Origin: JBJHBP01 sp050485645 | GTDB lineage: Bacteria; Pseudomonadota; Gammaproteobacteria; Steroidobacterales; Rariloculaceae | DNA: 64,000 nt | Assembly: GCA_050485645.1 (NCBI GenBank) | Contig: JBJHBT010000002.1 | Span: 160,854-224,853 of the forward strand | Reading direction: 5' to 3' | In this document: one piece after another, positions 62,067-64,000 of the stretch | How the letters are laid out: each line of letters begins with the position of its first letter | How positions within the stretch are numbered: the first letter of the stretch is position 1 | Program-made: the position numbers and the translations under genes | The notes under the pieces: generated by a model | The model's database searches: none | What the model saw: only the letters and a program-made list of their open reading frames with translations | Told to the model about the DNA's origin: nothing

Positions 62067-63923
62067 TCAGCCGACGCGCAACGTATCCATGGGCGCCACG
62101 GCAGCGGCACGGCGCGCGGGCAGCACGCTCGCGAATATCGCCACCGTCAGAAACACGGCCGCGGCCGCGGCGAGCGTGACCGGATCGACAGGGTCCACGC
62201 CGTAGAGCTGGGTCTCCATCACGCGGCCGAGCACGAGCGCAGCGATGAGCCCGATCAGCACACCGACGCCTGCAAGGCGCAGTCCCTGCGAGGCGACCAT
62301 CCCGCGCATGGCACCGGGGCTTGCGCCGAGCGCCAGACGCAGGCCAATCTCCGGGGCGCGCTGGCTCACGACGTAGGACAGCACGCCGTAGAGGCCTACC
62401 GCCCCGAGGAAAAGCGCGATCAGCGCGGCGATCACGAGCAGGGACATCGTGAAGCGGGTGCGGCTCACCGAATCGCCCAGCACACCCTGCATGGATCGAA
62501 CGTCCACCATGGGCACGTCGGGATCCACCTCCGCGATCGCGGTGCGGATTGTACTCACCAGACTGAGCGGTTCGACGGCCGTACGGATGGTCATCGTCAT
62601 CGCGGTCACCGGCATCATGCTTGGGTTGGCGCCCTCGGCATCGAGCATCGGCAGGTACAGCATCTGATCCGGCGCGATATCGAGAGCCCTGTGCACGTCT
62701 CCGACGACGCCGACCACCTGCGCCTGGGTACCCGCCCAGTCGGTGATCCGCTTACCCAGCGCGCTGGTATCGGGCCAGTACCTGTCTTTGACGGAGCGGC
62801 TGATGATGATGGAGCCGAGGCGATGATTGTGGTCGTCTGAAGTGAACGCACGTCCCTCGACGACCGGGATGCGCATCGCTTCGAAGTACCCGGGCGTCGT
62901 GCGACGGTGGAAAAAACTGGGCGGAAGTTCGCCCTCGGCGGGTGGAAACTCCTCGATCACTGACGCCATGTAGCAGCAGCCCCGACCCGTCAGCGGCAGC
63001 GTGTTGACGGCGCCGGCGCGTGTTACGCCCGGCACCGCTTCCAACCGCTCGATGAGCCTGTCGTAGAACCGCGCCACGGCCTGCGCGTTCTCGTATTTCG
63101 TCGGCAGCGGCTGCACCGTGAACGTCAGCAGGTTGTCTGTTGAGAAGCCGGGATCGACCGAGTGTAACGCCGCGAAGCTGCGGACCATCAGCCCCGAGCC
63201 GATGACGAGCACGAACGCGAGCGCAACCTGGGTCGTCACAAGCACATTGCGCGCGCGATGCCGGGCGCGGCCGATCGTGCTGCCGCGGCCGCCGTCGCGG
63301 AGCAGGCCCATCGTGTTGGTCGAGCTCGAGGCCAATGCCGGCAACACGCCGAAGAGCAGTGCCGCCAGTAGCGAGACGCCGGCGGTAAACGCCAGAGCCG
63401 TCCCGTCGATGGCAATCTCTCCGAGACGCGGGATCTCGGCCGGCGCCATCGCGACCAGCGCGCTCGTGCCCGCATGGGCGAGCAGCACGCCCACGATGCC
63501 GCCGAGGAGCGCGAGCAGCGCGCTCTCCAAAGCCACGTGTCGGGCGAGCCGGGCCCGGCTCGACCCGAGCGCCAGACGCACCGCGTTCTCCCGCCGCCGC
63601 CCTTCCGCTCGAACCAGCAGCAGGTTGGCGACGTTGCTGCAGGCGATGAGCAGGACGAAGCCGACGGTTCCGAGCAGAATCAGCAGGGGCTCGCGAGCGT
63701 CTTCGACGATCTCGTCGCGCAGCGGACGCGCGACGGCCCCGCCGTCGAAGACCGTCTCGAACCAGCTGGATCCATAGCCCGCCTCATCGAAGCGGGCAAC
63801 CAGGCTTTGGGCATCGCTGATCGCGGCTTCGATCGTGACGCCCGGTGCGAGTCGGGCGATCGCGGTGATATAGACTGAAGTTCCCCGCCTTGCCCGAGCG
63901 GTTTTGTTAGCACGTCTGGGCAG
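62067..63923 (-). CDS. MacB/ADOP-type ABC permease, 5'-truncated
   Basis: Coding sequence similar to FtsX/MacB-type permeases (acidobacterial-type duplicated permease) runs from about 63881 to the stop at 62067. The first recognisable part, YITAIARLAPGVTIEAAIS, is periplasmic core sequence. FVLLIACSNVANLLLVRAEG is the first retained transmembrane part, followed by a second periplasmic domain and three C-terminal helices (MSLLVIAALIALFLGAVGLY and others) ending MDTLRVG. An in-frame stop at 63924-63926 and the absence of ATG before GTG 63581 show that the N-terminal membrane helix and start are missing. The full family is about 800 residues; about 600 remain. It is probably non-functional. Confidence 0.7.
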   Translation of the reverse strand: MPRRANKTARARRGTSVYITAIARLAPGVTIEAAISDAQSLVARFDEAGYGSSWFETVFDGGAVARPLRDEIVEDAREPLLILLGTVGFVLLIACSNVANLLLVRAEGRRRENAVRLALGSSRARLARHVALESALLALLGGIVGVLLAHAGTSALVAMAPAEIPRLGEIAIDGTALAFTAGVSLLAALLFGVLPALASSSTNTMGLLRDGGRGSTIGRARHRARNVLVTTQVALAFVLVIGSGLMVRSFAALHSVDPGFSTDNLLTFTVQPLPTKYENAQAVARFYDRLIERLEAVPGVTRAGAVNTLPLTGRGCCYMASVIEEFPPAEGELPPSFFHRRTTPGYFEAMRIPVVEGRAFTSDDHNHRLGSIIISRSVKDRYWPDTSALGKRITDWAGTQAQVVGVVGDVHRALDIAPDQMLYLPMLDAEGANPSMMPVTAMTMTIRTAVEPLSLVSTIRTAIAEVDPDVPMVDVRSMQGVLGDSVSRTRFTMSLLVIAALIALFLGAVGLYGVLSYVVSQRAPEIGLRLALGASPGAMRGMVASQGLRLAGVGVLIGLIAALVLGRVMETQLYGVDPVDPVTLAAAAAVFLTVAIFASVLPARRAAAVAPMDTLRVG

Positions 63924-63953
63924 TTAGCGTGAGATTGGTGTGCAGCCGACTGG

Positions 63954-64000
63954 CTACACGCTGATCTGGTTGATCAGCTCGAGCGCGCGCTGCTGCGTGG
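63954..64000 (-). other. Tail of an open frame entering from the right edge
   Basis: On the minus strand the frame ends TQQRALELINQISV followed by TAG at 63954-63956. Only 15 codons are visible. The sequence between it and the truncated permease does not resemble either gene. This could be the 3' end of a transposase of an element that cut the permease, but that is a guess. Confidence 0.2.

Overview
The window is GC-rich and gene-dense. It looks like the chromosome of an aerobic, didermic bacterium, most likely a gammaproteobacterium. This is inferred from the TonB-dependent receptor, glutathione-dependent formaldehyde dehydrogenase, AvtA and PabB, c-type cytochromes, a PadR regulator and many Sec/Tat-exported proteins; no rRNA or other taxonomic marker is present. 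I saw no tRNA, rRNA, CRISPR array or replication origin.

Layout. 1-2.8 kb (minus): an FMN L-2-hydroxyacid dehydrogenase and a D-2-hydroxyacid dehydrogenase overlap by 4 bp, followed by a frameshifted carotenoid-oxygenase remnant and an unidentified partial gene. 2.9-8.1 kb (plus): an exported HExxHxxGxxH metalloprotease and a TonB-dependent receptor. 8.2-14.1 kb: formaldehyde dehydrogenase, a fused FolK-FolP, a tannase-family esterase and PabB. 14.2-18.0 kb (plus): a compact five-gene operon of PadR, a HAAS-like partner, an HEAGH metallopeptidase, an ATP-grasp ligase and an HD-domain protein. This is one of the two best candidates for an undescribed system. 18.1-21.3 kb and 27.9-31.0 kb: exported proteins built from two modules, a DUF6152-like domain and a partner domain carrying a GDTLV motif. 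They occur adjacent or fused, in one case followed by two DUF6644-like membrane proteins. This is the second candidate system; further copies lie at 51.4 and 59.8 kb.

21.4-33.4 kb otherwise holds a PQQ-type sugar dehydrogenase, a GlxA/AraC regulator, a methyltransferase, a DUF305 protein, an LVIVD-type protein, a double MoaF-like protein and a Tat-exported SnoaL-like protein. 33.5-43.1 kb (minus) holds a YhaO/SbcD-like phosphoesterase and a YhaN/SbcC-like ATPase (4-bp overlap), then two tandem membrane-anchored alpha-solenoid proteins (4-bp overlap). 43.2-56.0 kb holds an Abhydrolase_10 protein, a FolD paralogue lacking its catalytic lysine, two exported haem-binding proteins, AvtA, an internally deleted DHFR-like pseudogene, a polytopic membrane protein and a GNAT-like/LuxR-HTH protein.

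56.1-59.8 kb is a nested mobile block. A minus-strand group II intron sits directly after the rho-independent terminator of a DUF6152 gene, and an IS3-family element is inserted in the intron's 5' ribozyme region. 60.6-64 kb holds a Tat-exported ferritin-like protein, a membrane-fusion-protein remnant, and a MacB/ADOP-type permease whose 5' end is lost near a probable mobile-element boundary.

Folate and one-carbon genes (folKP, pabB, folD, formaldehyde dehydrogenase) are scattered through the window rather than clustered. Much of the rest encodes exported proteins that suggest handling of aromatic or oxidised substrates in the periplasm. That is an impression from gene families, not a demonstrated pathway.
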